Notes: generated by a model not told the origin, from the sequence alone. A stretch of 64,000 bases of DNA from Rhizobium skierniewicense (GCF_014196515.1 NZ_JACIDV010000003.1:1-64000), one strand, 5' to 3'; positions 7,838 through 17,099 are shown, counted from the stretch's first letter. Program-made: numbers and translations.

Positions 7838-8929
7838 ATGTCATCCTTGTTTACCCCTTTCACACTCAAAGACGTGACGTTGAGAAATCGCATCGTGGTG
7901 TCGCCAATGTGCCAGTATTCGGCCGAAGACGGCGTCGTCAATGATTGGCATCATGTTCATCTCGCCGGACTTGCGCGTGGCGGAGCAGGCTTGGTGGTTG
8001 CCGAGGCGACAGCCGTATCGCCTGAAGGCCGTATCACACCCGGATGCGCTGGCATCTGGAGCGATGAGCAGATCGAGCCTTGGAAGAAGGCGGTGGGCTT
8101 GATGAAGGCTGCAGGTGCCGTACCCGGCATCCAGATCGGACACGCTGGCCGCAAGGCTAGCGCCAATCGCCCGTGGGAAGGTGATGACCATATTGCTGCG
8201 TCTGATCCGCGCGGCTGGGAAACGTTGGCGCCTTCAGACATTGAGTTTGGAGCAAATCTTCCCAAAGTGCCAAAGGCCATGACGATTGCCGATATCGAGC
8301 GCATCAAGGCAGACTTCGTGGCTGCTGCCAAGCGGGCGCTAGCGGCCGGCTTTGAATGGCTAGAGCTTCACTTTGCGCATGGCTATCTCGGACAGAACTT
8401 CTTTTCGACCTGGTCCAACAAGCGGACCGACAATTACGGCGGTAACTTTGATGGGCGGGCCAGATTCCTGCTCGAAACGCTTGCTGCCGTTCGCGATGTC
8501 TGGCCCGAGCACCTCCCGCTCGCCGCCCGCTTCGGCGTCACGGAATTCGATGGAACAGATGACCTGGAAGAAGGCATCGAGATGGTTCGCCGCTTCAAGG
8601 ACGGTGGCCTGGACATAATCGATGTCAGCATCGGGTTCTCGACGCCGACTGCGAATATTCCCTGGGGACCTGCCTTCATGGCACCGATTGCCCAACGGGT
8701 CCGGCGCGAAGTTGGACTTCCAGCCACCACCAGTTGGTTCATCAGCCAGCCAAAGCAGGCCGACGCACTGATCGCGGATGATATGGTCGATATGGTGTCG
8801 CTTGGCCGCCCGCTTCTTGCCAACAGCCACTGGCCGTACCAAGCGGCGCTTGAACTGGGTGTCGACAAGCCGTCCTGGACACTTCCCGCACAATACGCTC
8901 ATTGGCTGGAACGCTACAGAACAGCCTGA
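7838..8929 (+). CDS. NADH:flavin oxidoreductase, Old Yellow Enzyme family (YqjM/XenA type)
   Basis: FMN enzyme of 363 residues that reduces activated C=C bonds with NAD(P)H. It has the redox-tuning cysteine of the YqjM subclass (SPMCQYSA, C25), the HAGRKAS motif, the HFAHGYLGQNF motif with the substrate-binding histidines, and SLGRPLLANSHW near the C-terminus. It is divergent from an ArsR repressor, a common arrangement for electrophile-induced ene-reductases. Physiological substrate unknown; detoxification of quinones or enals is likely. Confidence 0.9.
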   Translation: MSSLFTPFTLKDVTLRNRIVVSPMCQYSAEDGVVNDWHHVHLAGLARGGAGLVVAEATAVSPEGRITPGCAGIWSDEQIEPWKKAVGLMKAAGAVPGIQIGHAGRKASANRPWEGDDHIAASDPRGWETLAPSDIEFGANLPKVPKAMTIADIERIKADFVAAAKRALAAGFEWLELHFAHGYLGQNFFSTWSNKRTDNYGGNFDGRARFLLETLAAVRDVWPEHLPLAARFGVTEFDGTDDLEEGIEMVRRFKDGGLDIIDVSIGFSTPTANIPWGPAFMAPIAQRVRREVGLPATTSWFISQPKQADALIADDMVDMVSLGRPLLANSHWPYQAALELGVDKPSWTLPAQYAHWLERYRTA

Positions 8930-8953
8930 TACTCGAGAGCCCTTTACATCAGC

Positions 8954-8988
8954 TCAGCCACCGCCGTCAGCGAAACCGCGGTGGCTGA
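8954..8988. terminator. hairpin after the OYE gene, probable terminator
   Basis: TCAGCCACCGC (8954-8964) pairs perfectly with GCGGTGGCTGA (8978-8988) across a 13-base loop, between two convergent genes. The downstream ATTTGCT is only weakly T-rich, so this may end transcription inefficiently or in both directions. Confidence 0.5.
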
Positions 8989-9037
8989 ATTTGCTGACCC
9001 CGCTCTGCCCTAAAAGCTTGGCTTCTTGCCTGCCAGA

Positions 9038-9640
9038 CTACGCTTTGGACGCTCCTCGGCGGGGCGGAAAAATAGGTTCTTGACCCCACCATTTGCGTAG
9101 GGCCGAGGCGAACTCCACCGCCTCTGCATCATCGAACAGACGTTTGGGCAAGACGTGCGTTTGTGTTTTCGATGTCCAGAAATAATAACGTTCTCCATCT
9201 TCCTCAACACTCTGAAGGCTTTGCCAAGGGCAGAACCAACTTTGTTGCCGGATGACAACCAGAACACCACCAGCGTCGATCGTCATCTCCAGCGGGATGT
9301 CAATCGCTTCGCGAGAACCGAGAAAGCCTTTCCAGAAACCTCGAAAGAGATCGCGGAAAAACCCATAAAGAAGCCAGGCGAGCGCCGGTCCAGCGGCAAT
9401 AGCGCCTGCAACAATCGTCACCGCCAGCCATCGCTCTCCGCTTTTCCACCAGTTGAATGCCATCGTCAGTCCTGCAAAAAGTGTACACAGTGTCAAAAAC
9501 GCGGCAAAGCGGCCAAAAGGCAATGGCTCCTTTCGTGCATAGCGGACTGCAAGGTGGTCTTCCAAGCTCAGTTCGAAGTGCTTCTTAAAATATCGGTCAA
9601 TCGGTGTTCGCCAGATGGAAGGAACTGTTGGCTTGGTCAT
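9038..9640 (-). CDS. YcxB-like membrane protein of unknown function
   Basis: A 200-residue protein with two adjacent membrane segments near residues 48-65 and 72-92 (FAAFLTLCTLFAGLTMAF and LAVTIVAGAIAAGPALAWLL), then a cytoplasmic domain of the YcxB type: VIRQQSWFCPWQSLQSVEE, YYFW and VLPKRLF. The family has no established role. It is separated by 127 bases from rsgA on the same strand and converges with the OYE gene. Confidence 0.65.
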   Translation of the reverse strand: MTKPTVPSIWRTPIDRYFKKHFELSLEDHLAVRYARKEPLPFGRFAAFLTLCTLFAGLTMAFNWWKSGERWLAVTIVAGAIAAGPALAWLLYGFFRDLFRGFWKGFLGSREAIDIPLEMTIDAGGVLVVIRQQSWFCPWQSLQSVEEDGERYYFWTSKTQTHVLPKRLFDDAEAVEFASALRKWWGQEPIFPPRRGASKA

Positions 9641-9766
9641 CTGATCTTCCTCTGCCGAACCGTTTACAGCGTCTTCTGAAGCGCAAGGTTACAAACGTTG
9701 TTGGTGTCTGGGGCATGGTTCTGTGGCCTGATATTTTGATGTTTGCCAACTGTTCACGCTGCGTTA

Positions 9767-10831
9767 TCAGTATTTCTTCTTCTTAAACGTCTTGTTGCCC
9801 TTCGGCCCGCTGGCAACAGGCGTTCTCTCGCGGTTTTCGGTAAGCAGGCTGCGCCAGCGCGCCACGCGCGCGCTGTCCAGCACGCCGCTTTTGACCGCTG
9901 CCTGAACGGCACATCCGGGTTCGTGGGCGTGGGTGCAATCACGAAATCGGCAGAGCGGTGCGAGTTCGGTGATCTCGGCAAACAGCGTGTGGATCCCGTC
10001 GCTCGCATCACTGACAAAGAGTGTTCTGATGCCAGGGGTATCGATGATCCAGCCGCCTCCGGACATGGCATGAAGAGACCGTGCCGTCGTCGTATGCCGG
10101 CCTTTTGCGTCCTGTTCGCGGATGGTGCCGGTTTTTTGCGCCGCCTCGGGACCAAGGCCGGAGAGAGTGTTGACCAGCGTTGATTTTCCAACGCCTGACG
10201 AGCCGACCAGTGCCACGGTCTGGCCAGCGCCACACCATGGTTGCAACAGAGAAACCGCATCGGCTGAACGTGCATTCAAGACCACGACGGGCAGGTCACG
10301 CTGAAGCGTCTTCGCCTGCTGTTCGAATGCGCTTGCCTCATCCGTCGTGTCGGCCTTGGTCAGAACGATCACAGGGTTTGTTTCGGCCTGATTGGCCATG
10401 ATGAGATAGCGCTCCAGCCTTGAGAGGTTGAAGTCGGCGTTACATGATGTGACAATCAGCAGAGTATCGACATTGGCCGCAGCAAGCTGGTGCCCGTGCC
10501 CACCTTCCAGACGTCGTTGAAATACGGTTTTTCGCTCCAGGCGGACGGTGAGGATGCCCGTGACGGGATCGGCGAGCACCCAGTCGCCAACCGCAAAGTC
10601 CGCAGTGTTGGAATTGGGAGGAAGCTCAAGGTCGACGGGGCCTTCGACATTGATCGCGTCGATACGCGCGCGGTGCACCGACGCCACACGCGCAGGCACG
10701 AGATGCGTCTCGCCCGGCTTGACCTGATCCGCAAAAAAATCGGACCAGCCCAGCATGTTGAGCGATAATGTCGGGCTCGAAGGGGCCAAATGGTGATCCT
10801 CGGTCGCGGACACGCGATAGCGCGCCGCCAT
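9767..10831 (-). CDS. rsgA: small ribosomal subunit biogenesis GTPase RsgA
   Basis: Circularly permuted GTPase that acts on late 30S assembly. The 354-residue chain shows an OB-fold (VPARVASVHRARID), then the permuted order G4 (LTKAD), G1/P-loop (GSSGVGKST) and G3 (DTPGIR). A zinc site with C-x4-C-x-H-x5-C spacing (CRFRDCTHAHEPGC) and a lysine-rich C-terminal tail follow. Length is normal for the YjeQ/RsgA family. It is the one clearly housekeeping gene here. Confidence 0.93.
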   Translation of the reverse strand: MAARYRVSATEDHHLAPSSPTLSLNMLGWSDFFADQVKPGETHLVPARVASVHRARIDAINVEGPVDLELPPNSNTADFAVGDWVLADPVTGILTVRLERKTVFQRRLEGGHGHQLAAANVDTLLIVTSCNADFNLSRLERYLIMANQAETNPVIVLTKADTTDEASAFEQQAKTLQRDLPVVVLNARSADAVSLLQPWCGAGQTVALVGSSGVGKSTLVNTLSGLGPEAAQKTGTIREQDAKGRHTTTARSLHAMSGGGWIIDTPGIRTLFVSDASDGIHTLFAEITELAPLCRFRDCTHAHEPGCAVQAAVKSGVLDSARVARWRSLLTENRERTPVASGPKGNKTFKKKKY

Positions 10832-10891
10832 TCTGTGGTTTGAGACTGCGTTCTATACTGAAACCAGCGTCATCGCCACAGACTGTTGCCG

Positions 10892-12085
10892 TTACCGGAT
10901 GACCTGGTTGCCCTCGGCAACCAGCTTGCCAGCCTTGAACACTTTGCGGCCCCTCGGAAAGGAAACGACCGCTTCCGGGATATTTCCAGCCGCGAGCGTG
11001 ACGAAATCGGCCTTCGCGCCAACGTAGATACCGTATTCCTCTATCCGGAGAGCTTTTGCGCTTTCGCTGGTAACGATCTCGAATGCCGCTTTCAATTCTT
11101 CATCCGTGTAGAAGCCAGAGCGGTAACCGATGATTTCGGCGCGATGCAACATATCGCCATCACCATAGGGCCACCATGAATCGCGAATATTGTCATTGCC
11201 ACTGAAAACCGTGACACCTTCCTGGCGCAACAACGCGACCGGCGGAAAACTGTGATTGCCGGGCGCGTTCGTCATGATCGATACACCGCTTTTCGCAATC
11301 GTAGCGGCAATCTTGCGGGCAGCGTCCTGTTGCAGATCGCCCAGCCCGTAGGCATGGCTGATGGCCACATGTCCCTGCATGCCAAGGACCACCGTCCGGG
11401 CGCAAATTTCCTCGATCGTGAAAGCACCCATACTTCCGGCATCATGCAGATGGATATCGATATCCACGCCATGTTTTTCGGCAACGCCGAAGACGACATC
11501 GAGATGGCCATTCACGTCCCGGTCGAAACTTGCCGGGTCGAGACCGCCGACGAGGTCCGCACCGAGGGTAATTGCCTCATCCAGCAATGCCGGTGTGCCC
11601 AGGCTTTTCAGAATTCCGCTTTGGGGAAAGGCAACGATCTGGATATCGATAAGATTTTTATAGTCGTCACGAACTGCCAGAATGGTTTCCAGCGATTTCA
11701 GCCCGACCGAGCCATCCACCATGACATGGCTGCGCATATGAAGCGTCCCGTTGCCGATGCAAAGATCAAGCTGATCACGGGCGCGTCTGTCCATCGGCGC
11801 CGCCACGGCCATATTCTGTGCCTGGAAGGCGACCCGCTCATGGACGTCAAAACCATTGGTACAGGGACGATGCGGTATCCAGGTGTCGCCGTAAAAGCTG
11901 GTGTCGAGATGAATATGCCCTTCCACAAAACCGGGAACCAGCAGTTCTCCCGCGAGATCGACGGTCGGCTCCAATGCTGCCTTCAATCCGGCAGGATCGA
12001 TCGAGACGATTCGTCCGTTATCGACGCCGATGTCGTATGACATGCCATCGGCCAGTCTGGCGTTGGTAAAGACTGTTTTCGTCAT
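10892..12085 (-). CDS. cytosine deaminase/AtzC-type amidohydrolase
   Basis: Metal-dependent hydrolase of 397 residues, amidohydrolase superfamily. Metal ligands are in GHIHLDTS, DIHLHDAG and SHAYG; the catalytic aspartate is in SGNDNIRDSWWPYGDGDM, which closely matches the SDNIRDFWVPFGNGDM of AtzC as I recall it. The ATG at 12085 is used because the upstream extension is low-complexity and unlike the family. It is divergent from a FadR-type GntR regulator. Deamination or amide hydrolysis of a small N-heterocycle or N-substituted amide is likely; the substrate is not readable from sequence. Confidence 0.85.
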   Translation of the reverse strand: MTKTVFTNARLADGMSYDIGVDNGRIVSIDPAGLKAALEPTVDLAGELLVPGFVEGHIHLDTSFYGDTWIPHRPCTNGFDVHERVAFQAQNMAVAAPMDRRARDQLDLCIGNGTLHMRSHVMVDGSVGLKSLETILAVRDDYKNLIDIQIVAFPQSGILKSLGTPALLDEAITLGADLVGGLDPASFDRDVNGHLDVVFGVAEKHGVDIDIHLHDAGSMGAFTIEEICARTVVLGMQGHVAISHAYGLGDLQQDAARKIAATIAKSGVSIMTNAPGNHSFPPVALLRQEGVTVFSGNDNIRDSWWPYGDGDMLHRAEIIGYRSGFYTDEELKAAFEIVTSESAKALRIEEYGIYVGAKADFVTLAAGNIPEAVVSFPRGRKVFKAGKLVAEGNQVIR

Positions 12086-12152
12086 CTGTATCGGCTCCGG
12101 AATTCTATTTCGCAGGAGCAGGCTAAATAGATATGCACGCAAGATCAATATA

Positions 12153-12166
12153 TATTGCATGCAATA
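12153..12166. promoter_or_regulatory. 14-bp palindrome, putative GntR operator
   Basis: TATTGCATGCAATA is a perfect palindrome in the 151-base divergent region. Related ATGC-containing elements lie on both sides (ATGCACGCAA near 12133, ATGCGATA near 12182). FadR-subfamily GntR dimers usually bind short palindromes in exactly this position. Confidence 0.5.
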
Positions 12167-12236
12167 ATTTTCGTGGATTACATGCGATATCTGTGTCAAA
12201 CAGCAATTTGTTGCAATGATGCGCTGGACCGGATGG

Positions 12237-12926
12237 ATGTCGATAAACCTCAGCAGAAGCGATGCGATCTATGTGTCTCTGCGTCGCGCCATTCTTGAGC
12301 AGGCTTTGAAGCCAGGAACGAAGCTGCCTGAGGATTCCATCGGCGACACGTTTGGTGTCAGCCGGACAAGTGCTCGTAATGCACTTCTGCGTCTCGCTTC
12401 CGATGGTCTGGTTGAGATCAAGCCCAATCGAGGCGCGGCGGTTGCGATGCCCGCCCTGGAAGAGGCGCAAGAGGTTTTTGCCCTGAGGCGCTGTCTTGAG
12501 CGTGAGGTTATCAGCCGCCTGTGCATGCGCATGCCGAGAGATGGGATTGATGCCCTCGTCAGCCACGTGCGTGAGGAAGAGCGCGCGCTACAGGCATCAT
12601 CTCCACGGTCTATCCGTTTGGCAGGCGAGTTTCACATTCTTCTTGCCGAGTTGACGGGCTCCAAGCTGCTGATTGATTTCATCAGCCAGGTCGTTTCGCG
12701 CTCCTCATTGATTCTCGCCCGTTTTGGTCGTCCACATTCTGCCGAATGCGGCATTGATGAGCATATCCAGTTGATCGAGGCATTGAAAAACCAAGATCCG
12801 GAAGCTGCTGTCAGCATCATGGATCATCACCTGCATGCGGTTGAGGATAGAGCCACGGTGGACGACAAGGATCATGGTTTGGACATAACCGCAATTCTCA
12901 GCCGCTATATGTCGCTGGCCGATTAG
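12237..12926 (+). CDS. GntR-family regulator, FadR subfamily
   Basis: A 229-residue regulator: N-terminal winged helix (PEDSIGDTFGVSRTSARNAL, then LRLASDGLVEI and wing NRGAAVA) and a helical FCD ligand domain (AQEVFALRRCLEREVI, EFHILLAELTGS, DEHIQLIEAL) with metal-ligand histidines. ATGs at 12216 and 12219 are also possible; 12237 places the helix-turn-helix at the usual distance. It is divergent from the AtzC-type amidohydrolase and 8 bases upstream of the GGT homologue, so it probably controls both directions. Confidence 0.88.
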   Translation: MSINLSRSDAIYVSLRRAILEQALKPGTKLPEDSIGDTFGVSRTSARNALLRLASDGLVEIKPNRGAAVAMPALEEAQEVFALRRCLEREVISRLCMRMPRDGIDALVSHVREEERALQASSPRSIRLAGEFHILLAELTGSKLLIDFISQVVSRSSLILARFGRPHSAECGIDEHIQLIEALKNQDPEAAVSIMDHHLHAVEDRATVDDKDHGLDITAILSRYMSLAD

Positions 12927-12934
12927 GAGCATCC

Positions 12935-14500
12935 ATGCGTCAGTCTGGACATTCCGTGGCCCGCTCGAACAACGGCATGGTCACGTCTCCGCACGACGTG
13001 GCGAGTGAAGCGGGTGCGAAGGTCTTGCGTCGGGGCGGCACGGCGATCGAGGCGGTGATTGCGGCGGGGGCGGCGCTCACCGTTCTCTATCCGCATTTTT
13101 GCGGGCTGGGCGGCGACGCGATATGGATCGTGGCGGACAGGACCGGTCGGCGAAAGACGATCATGGGGGTAGGTCAGGCGGCGCAGCATCTCCCTGTCTT
13201 AGACGCGATACCGCAACGCGGACCGTTATCTGCACTGACAACGGCGGCCTTGGTCGACAGTTGGGGAAAAGCCTTGCAGTATTCTTGCGAGAATTGGCAA
13301 GGATTGGAGAGTTTGGCGACGCTGCTGGCCGACGCGATTGAGCTGGCTGAGGATGGTTTTCCGGTCAGCCGGTCGCAGAAGCATTGGCATGAATTTCGGG
13401 CCAATGAAATTACCGGCTGGCCGGGTTTCGAGGCTCATTTTGTCACCGAAGGCATTCAGCGTCAGCCACAATTGGCATCGACCTTGCAACGGATCGCCCT
13501 TTACGGGCACCGCGAATTTTACGATGGCAAGCTCGCCCGACGCATTGCAAACGGTCTGGAGGCCGCGGGCAGCCCGATCCGTTTGCACGACCTGCAAAGG
13601 ACGACCGCGCAGATGGTCGATCCCGTGTCTACGGTCTATCGCGGCATCGAACTTCTGGCGCCACCGCCACCATCTCAAGGGGTAACGACGCTTTGCATCA
13701 TGGGCGTCCTGTCGAATTTCGATATGGCCGATATCGATCCGTCATCTGCGCAGTTCTATCATCTTTGCATCGAAGCGGTGAAGCAGGCCTTTCTTGAACG
13801 AGGCGCGATTGCCGACCCGGATTTCGTGGCGCAGGCTTGCTGTGACTGGTTGAGCGAAGCCGTTCTTTCGCGCAAGGCCGCAGCAATCGACCGTGGAATT
13901 GCCCAGCCCTGGCCTGCTGTTCATCAAACCGGCGATACGGTTTACCTTGCGGCTGTCGATAACGAAGGACGATGCGCCAGTGTCTTGCAAAGCACCTATT
14001 ATGATTGGGGAAGTGGCGTATTGCTGGAGGACACGGGCATCCTTTGGCAAAATCGCGGCGCAGCGTTCAGTGTCGATCCTGTGAGCCCGAACGGTCTGGC
14101 ACCGGGGAAAAGGCCGTTCTATACGCTCAACCCCGGCATCGGCTTGAAAGACGGCAAGCCGCATCTTCTGTATGGCACCCAAGGCGCGGATGGACAGCCG
14201 CAGACATTGGCGTTGCTGTTGAGCCGGTTGATCGACCATGGTTTCGATCCGCTTTCTGCACTCTCCACACCCCGGTTTTTGCTCGGGCGAACCTTTTCCG
14301 ATGTCAGAGACAATCTCAAAATAGAGGCGTCCGTGGGCGCCGATATCATCGCGACATTGCATGCGATGGGCCATGAAACCATCGCCATACCTGCGCTCAA
14401 TGCGCTGGCCGGGCAGGCGGGAGCGATCCGAATGGACGGTGATGGCAGGATCGATGGCGCGCATGATCCCCGCAGCGACGGCTGTGCAATCGGTATTTGA
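12935..14500 (+). CDS. gamma-glutamyltransferase-family protein
   Basis: Ntn-hydrolase of 521 residues. N-terminal GGT motifs (MVTSPHDVASEAGAKVLRRG, GLGGDAIWIV) are followed by the processing/catalytic threonine in GDTVYLAAVDNEG (T335) and the TLNPGIGLKDGKPHLLYG stretch. The family self-cleaves before that threonine and hydrolyses or transfers gamma-glutamyl groups. No signal peptide is visible, so this copy should be cytoplasmic, unlike classical periplasmic GGT. It has an AGGAG ribosome site and is 7 bases from the next amidohydrolase, suggesting removal of a glutamyl group from an imported conjugate. Confidence 0.85.
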   Translation: MRQSGHSVARSNNGMVTSPHDVASEAGAKVLRRGGTAIEAVIAAGAALTVLYPHFCGLGGDAIWIVADRTGRRKTIMGVGQAAQHLPVLDAIPQRGPLSALTTAALVDSWGKALQYSCENWQGLESLATLLADAIELAEDGFPVSRSQKHWHEFRANEITGWPGFEAHFVTEGIQRQPQLASTLQRIALYGHREFYDGKLARRIANGLEAAGSPIRLHDLQRTTAQMVDPVSTVYRGIELLAPPPPSQGVTTLCIMGVLSNFDMADIDPSSAQFYHLCIEAVKQAFLERGAIADPDFVAQACCDWLSEAVLSRKAAAIDRGIAQPWPAVHQTGDTVYLAAVDNEGRCASVLQSTYYDWGSGVLLEDTGILWQNRGAAFSVDPVSPNGLAPGKRPFYTLNPGIGLKDGKPHLLYGTQGADGQPQTLALLLSRLIDHGFDPLSALSTPRFLLGRTFSDVRDNLKIEASVGADIIATLHAMGHETIAIPALNALAGQAGAIRMDGDGRIDGAHDPRSDGCAIGI

Positions 14501-14507
14501 GGCTGAA

Positions 14508-15734
14508 ATGGTGTTTGATCTCGTTTTTCGAAATGCGCAACTGATCGACAAGCCGCGTCCCGTGGATATCGCGGTCAAGGGTGGCCGCATCGCGGCAATT
14601 GGCGCCCATATGAGGTGCGATGCCGTCGCTGAGGAACATGTAGAAGGACATGTTGCATTTCCCGGCTTCGTTGACGCGCATGTCCATCTCGACAAGGCTT
14701 GCATTCTGGAACGCTGCACAATCTGCGCCGGGACATTGGAAGAAGCTGTGCGCGAAACGGCAAAAGCCAAAAGCGGATTTTCCGAAGAAGATGTTTTCGA
14801 CCGCGCGTCGTCCGTCGTCCGCCAGGCCATCGTTCACGGCACGACGCGCATGCGGAGTTTTGTAGAGATCGACCCTCGCGCCGGCATGCGCTCATTCGAG
14901 GCTATAAAGCGCGTTCGAGAGCGGTTCTCGTTCGCGATTGATATCCAGATTTGTGCCTTTGCCCAGGAAGGCCTGACGCAGGAGCCTGAAACGGAGCAGA
15001 TGCTGGACGAGGCATTGCGCACCGGTGCCGATCTTATCGGCGGTTGTCCCTATACCGATCCGCGACCGGATGAGCACATAAGACGGATTTTTGCGCTGGC
15101 CAAAAAACATAACGTGGATGTGGATTTTCACCTGGATTTCAGCCTCGATCCGGCAAAGACCGACTTGCCAGCCGTTATCGAAGCGACACACGCGCACAAC
15201 TACGGTGGCCGCGTGACGGTCGGCCATGTCACCAACCTTTCTGCGCTCGATCCGGTGGCGCGTTCGGTCATCGCACGCAACATCGCCGCTGCCGGCATTG
15301 CCGTCACGGTTCTGCCCGCGACGGATCTTTTCTTGATGGGGCGAGATCGTCAGTCGAACATTCCGCGTGGCGTCACGCCCGCGCATCTGTTTCTGGCCGA
15401 CGGGGTACAGGCAGCCATCGCCACAAACAACATTCTCAACCCCTTCACCCCATTTGGTGACACGTCACTGGCACGCATGGCAAATCTTTACGCCAATATC
15501 GCACAGCTTTCCCGTGATCAGGATATCGACGATGTCTTTGCCATGGTGAGCGCACGCGCCTCGGCTCTCATGCGGGCTGATTACGGTTTGGTCGTGGGTG
15601 CCCCTGCCGATATCGTCATTCTTGACGCTCATGATCATCGAACCGCAATCCGATCTATCGCGCCGACGCTTGCCGGGTGGAAGGGGGGTAAAAAGACCTT
15701 CGTCCGCGCTCTTCCTGAGATCTTTGAAGTGTGA
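14508..15734 (+). CDS. amidohydrolase-family protein, cytosine-deaminase-like, altered active site
   Basis: A 408-residue TIM-barrel hydrolase. It keeps FVDAHVHLDKA, VDFHLDFS and the later VGHVTN histidine. At the position of the catalytic aspartate it reads TNNILNPFTPFGD, while CodA (as recalled) has HDDVFDPW and the upstream paralogue has GNDNIRD. Either the chemistry differs or the position is filled another way. The start at 14508 is the first ATG after the GGT stop. It ends convergently with the MocR gene. It shares 10.9-15.7 kb with a paralogue, so two related steps or substrates are likely. Confidence 0.82.
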   Translation: MVFDLVFRNAQLIDKPRPVDIAVKGGRIAAIGAHMRCDAVAEEHVEGHVAFPGFVDAHVHLDKACILERCTICAGTLEEAVRETAKAKSGFSEEDVFDRASSVVRQAIVHGTTRMRSFVEIDPRAGMRSFEAIKRVRERFSFAIDIQICAFAQEGLTQEPETEQMLDEALRTGADLIGGCPYTDPRPDEHIRRIFALAKKHNVDVDFHLDFSLDPAKTDLPAVIEATHAHNYGGRVTVGHVTNLSALDPVARSVIARNIAAAGIAVTVLPATDLFLMGRDRQSNIPRGVTPAHLFLADGVQAAIATNNILNPFTPFGDTSLARMANLYANIAQLSRDQDIDDVFAMVSARASALMRADYGLVVGAPADIVILDAHDHRTAIRSIAPTLAGWKGGKKTFVRALPEIFEV

Positions 15735-15760
15735 AGGCGCTGGGTTTGCGGTCTGTCGGC

Positions 15761-17086
15761 TTAAAGCTTGTGAGCCAAGGCAATCGCATCGGCAACAGCG
15801 TCACGCTGATCCGTTAACATGCTAGTCGCCACGCGTATATGGTGGCTGGGCAGGATTGAAAATTTCGAGCCTGGATTAACCGCGATCCGCCTGGCAGCCA
15901 ACGTCACCAGAGCAAAGGGCTCGGACTCAACGGGAATCCATAGTGCAAGGCCACTCCCATTCTCGACATTGACGCCCCGTGCTCGAAGGGCAGCTGCAAG
16001 CCCGGTGCAGCGCTCACGATAGTGCTCGCGGGCGCGCGCAATTGTCTCCCATGTCGATGGCTGGTTCAACAACCATGCGGTCGCGCCTTGCAAGATGCGG
16101 CTGGTCCAGCCCGAACTGAAGCTTCTGTATGACTGGATCTGCCCGATGATTTCGGCTGTGCTGGATAAAATCGCCAGCCGCAGATCTGGGCTCAGCGTTT
16201 TGGAATAGGATACGATGTGGATCGTCCTGTCAGGAAACCGCCCTCCCAGTGACCGTGGCGCGTCGGGCGAAAGATCGGCCGTTCCGTCATCCTCCACGAT
16301 CAACGTGCCGGACCCTTCCAGAATGTCGCCAAGAGCGCCGAAGCGTTCTACACTCACTGACCTGCCGGTGACGGAGTGAATTCTCGGCTGAAAGAGAAAG
16401 GCCGCTGGCCGGTGCGCCATCGCCTCCTGCAGCGACCATGGCAGGGGGCCTTGTTCATCGCATTGAACAGGCAGGATAACCACGCCGATATCCTCAAGGA
16501 TATCCAGCAGTCGCATCGCGGTAGGGTGTTCGATCGCCACCGCAGAGCCTGGTCGCACCAGTGCGTGCAAGAGGGTGTAAATCGCGTTGTATCCGCCGTT
16601 CGTGGCCAAAAATGCCTCGGCTGCATAGGGCCATGTTTTTTCGGCGGCTTCCCGTAATTCGGGCACGATCCGGCTGCGCTCATAACTGTTGGTTCCCGTT
16701 GCCGATGCCCCGTGCGCCATTGCCTGGGCCAGTTCAGGAAGGAGCGCAGGATCGGGAACCGCGAGTGTCAGGTCGATAGAGCCTGCTCCGTAGTTGCCGG
16801 AACTTGCGAGCCGTTCCGGCTTGGCAACAAAGCGCTCGCCGCATACCCACGTACCGTTTCGCCCCCGCCCGGTGATGATTTTCTGTTGACGCAGCTCACT
16901 CCATGCTTCTGAAACCGTGGCAGGACTTACGCCGAGTTCATAGGCAATATCGCGAATGGCCGGTAAGCGAACGCCCAAAGGAAGGACACCAGCGCGCACC
17001 AAGGCACTGGTTTCCATCGCTATTCCGCGTTTCGTGCGATTGGTTATTTTTTCAGCAAACCAAGCAGCAGAAATGATGTCGCTCAT
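15761..17086 (-). CDS. MocR-type regulator (GntR winged helix fused to PLP aminotransferase fold)
   Basis: A 441-residue fusion: residues about 1-80 are a GntR winged helix (RLPAIRDIAYELGVSPATVS), and the rest a class I aminotransferase fold. The PLP-binding lysine is in IVSYSKTLSPDLR, with VEDDGTAD upstream for the cofactor nitrogen. Such proteins use PLP to sense amino compounds. AAGGTGA precedes the ATG. It is divergent from an amino-acid ABC/amidohydrolase operon, with an inverted repeat between, so it should control that operon. Confidence 0.9.
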   Translation of the reverse strand: MSDIISAAWFAEKITNRTKRGIAMETSALVRAGVLPLGVRLPAIRDIAYELGVSPATVSEAWSELRQQKIITGRGRNGTWVCGERFVAKPERLASSGNYGAGSIDLTLAVPDPALLPELAQAMAHGASATGTNSYERSRIVPELREAAEKTWPYAAEAFLATNGGYNAIYTLLHALVRPGSAVAIEHPTAMRLLDILEDIGVVILPVQCDEQGPLPWSLQEAMAHRPAAFLFQPRIHSVTGRSVSVERFGALGDILEGSGTLIVEDDGTADLSPDAPRSLGGRFPDRTIHIVSYSKTLSPDLRLAILSSTAEIIGQIQSYRSFSSGWTSRILQGATAWLLNQPSTWETIARAREHYRERCTGLAAALRARGVNVENGSGLALWIPVESEPFALVTLAARRIAVNPGSKFSILPSHHIRVATSMLTDQRDAVADAIALAHKL

Positions 17087-17099
17087 TTTTCAGTCACCT

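Noticed and set aside
13742-14830. Minus-strand frame of 362 codons opposite the GGT and amidohydrolase genes
   Set aside because: It spans the junction of two well-supported plus-strand genes and shows no family motif; long antisense frames are common at this GC content.
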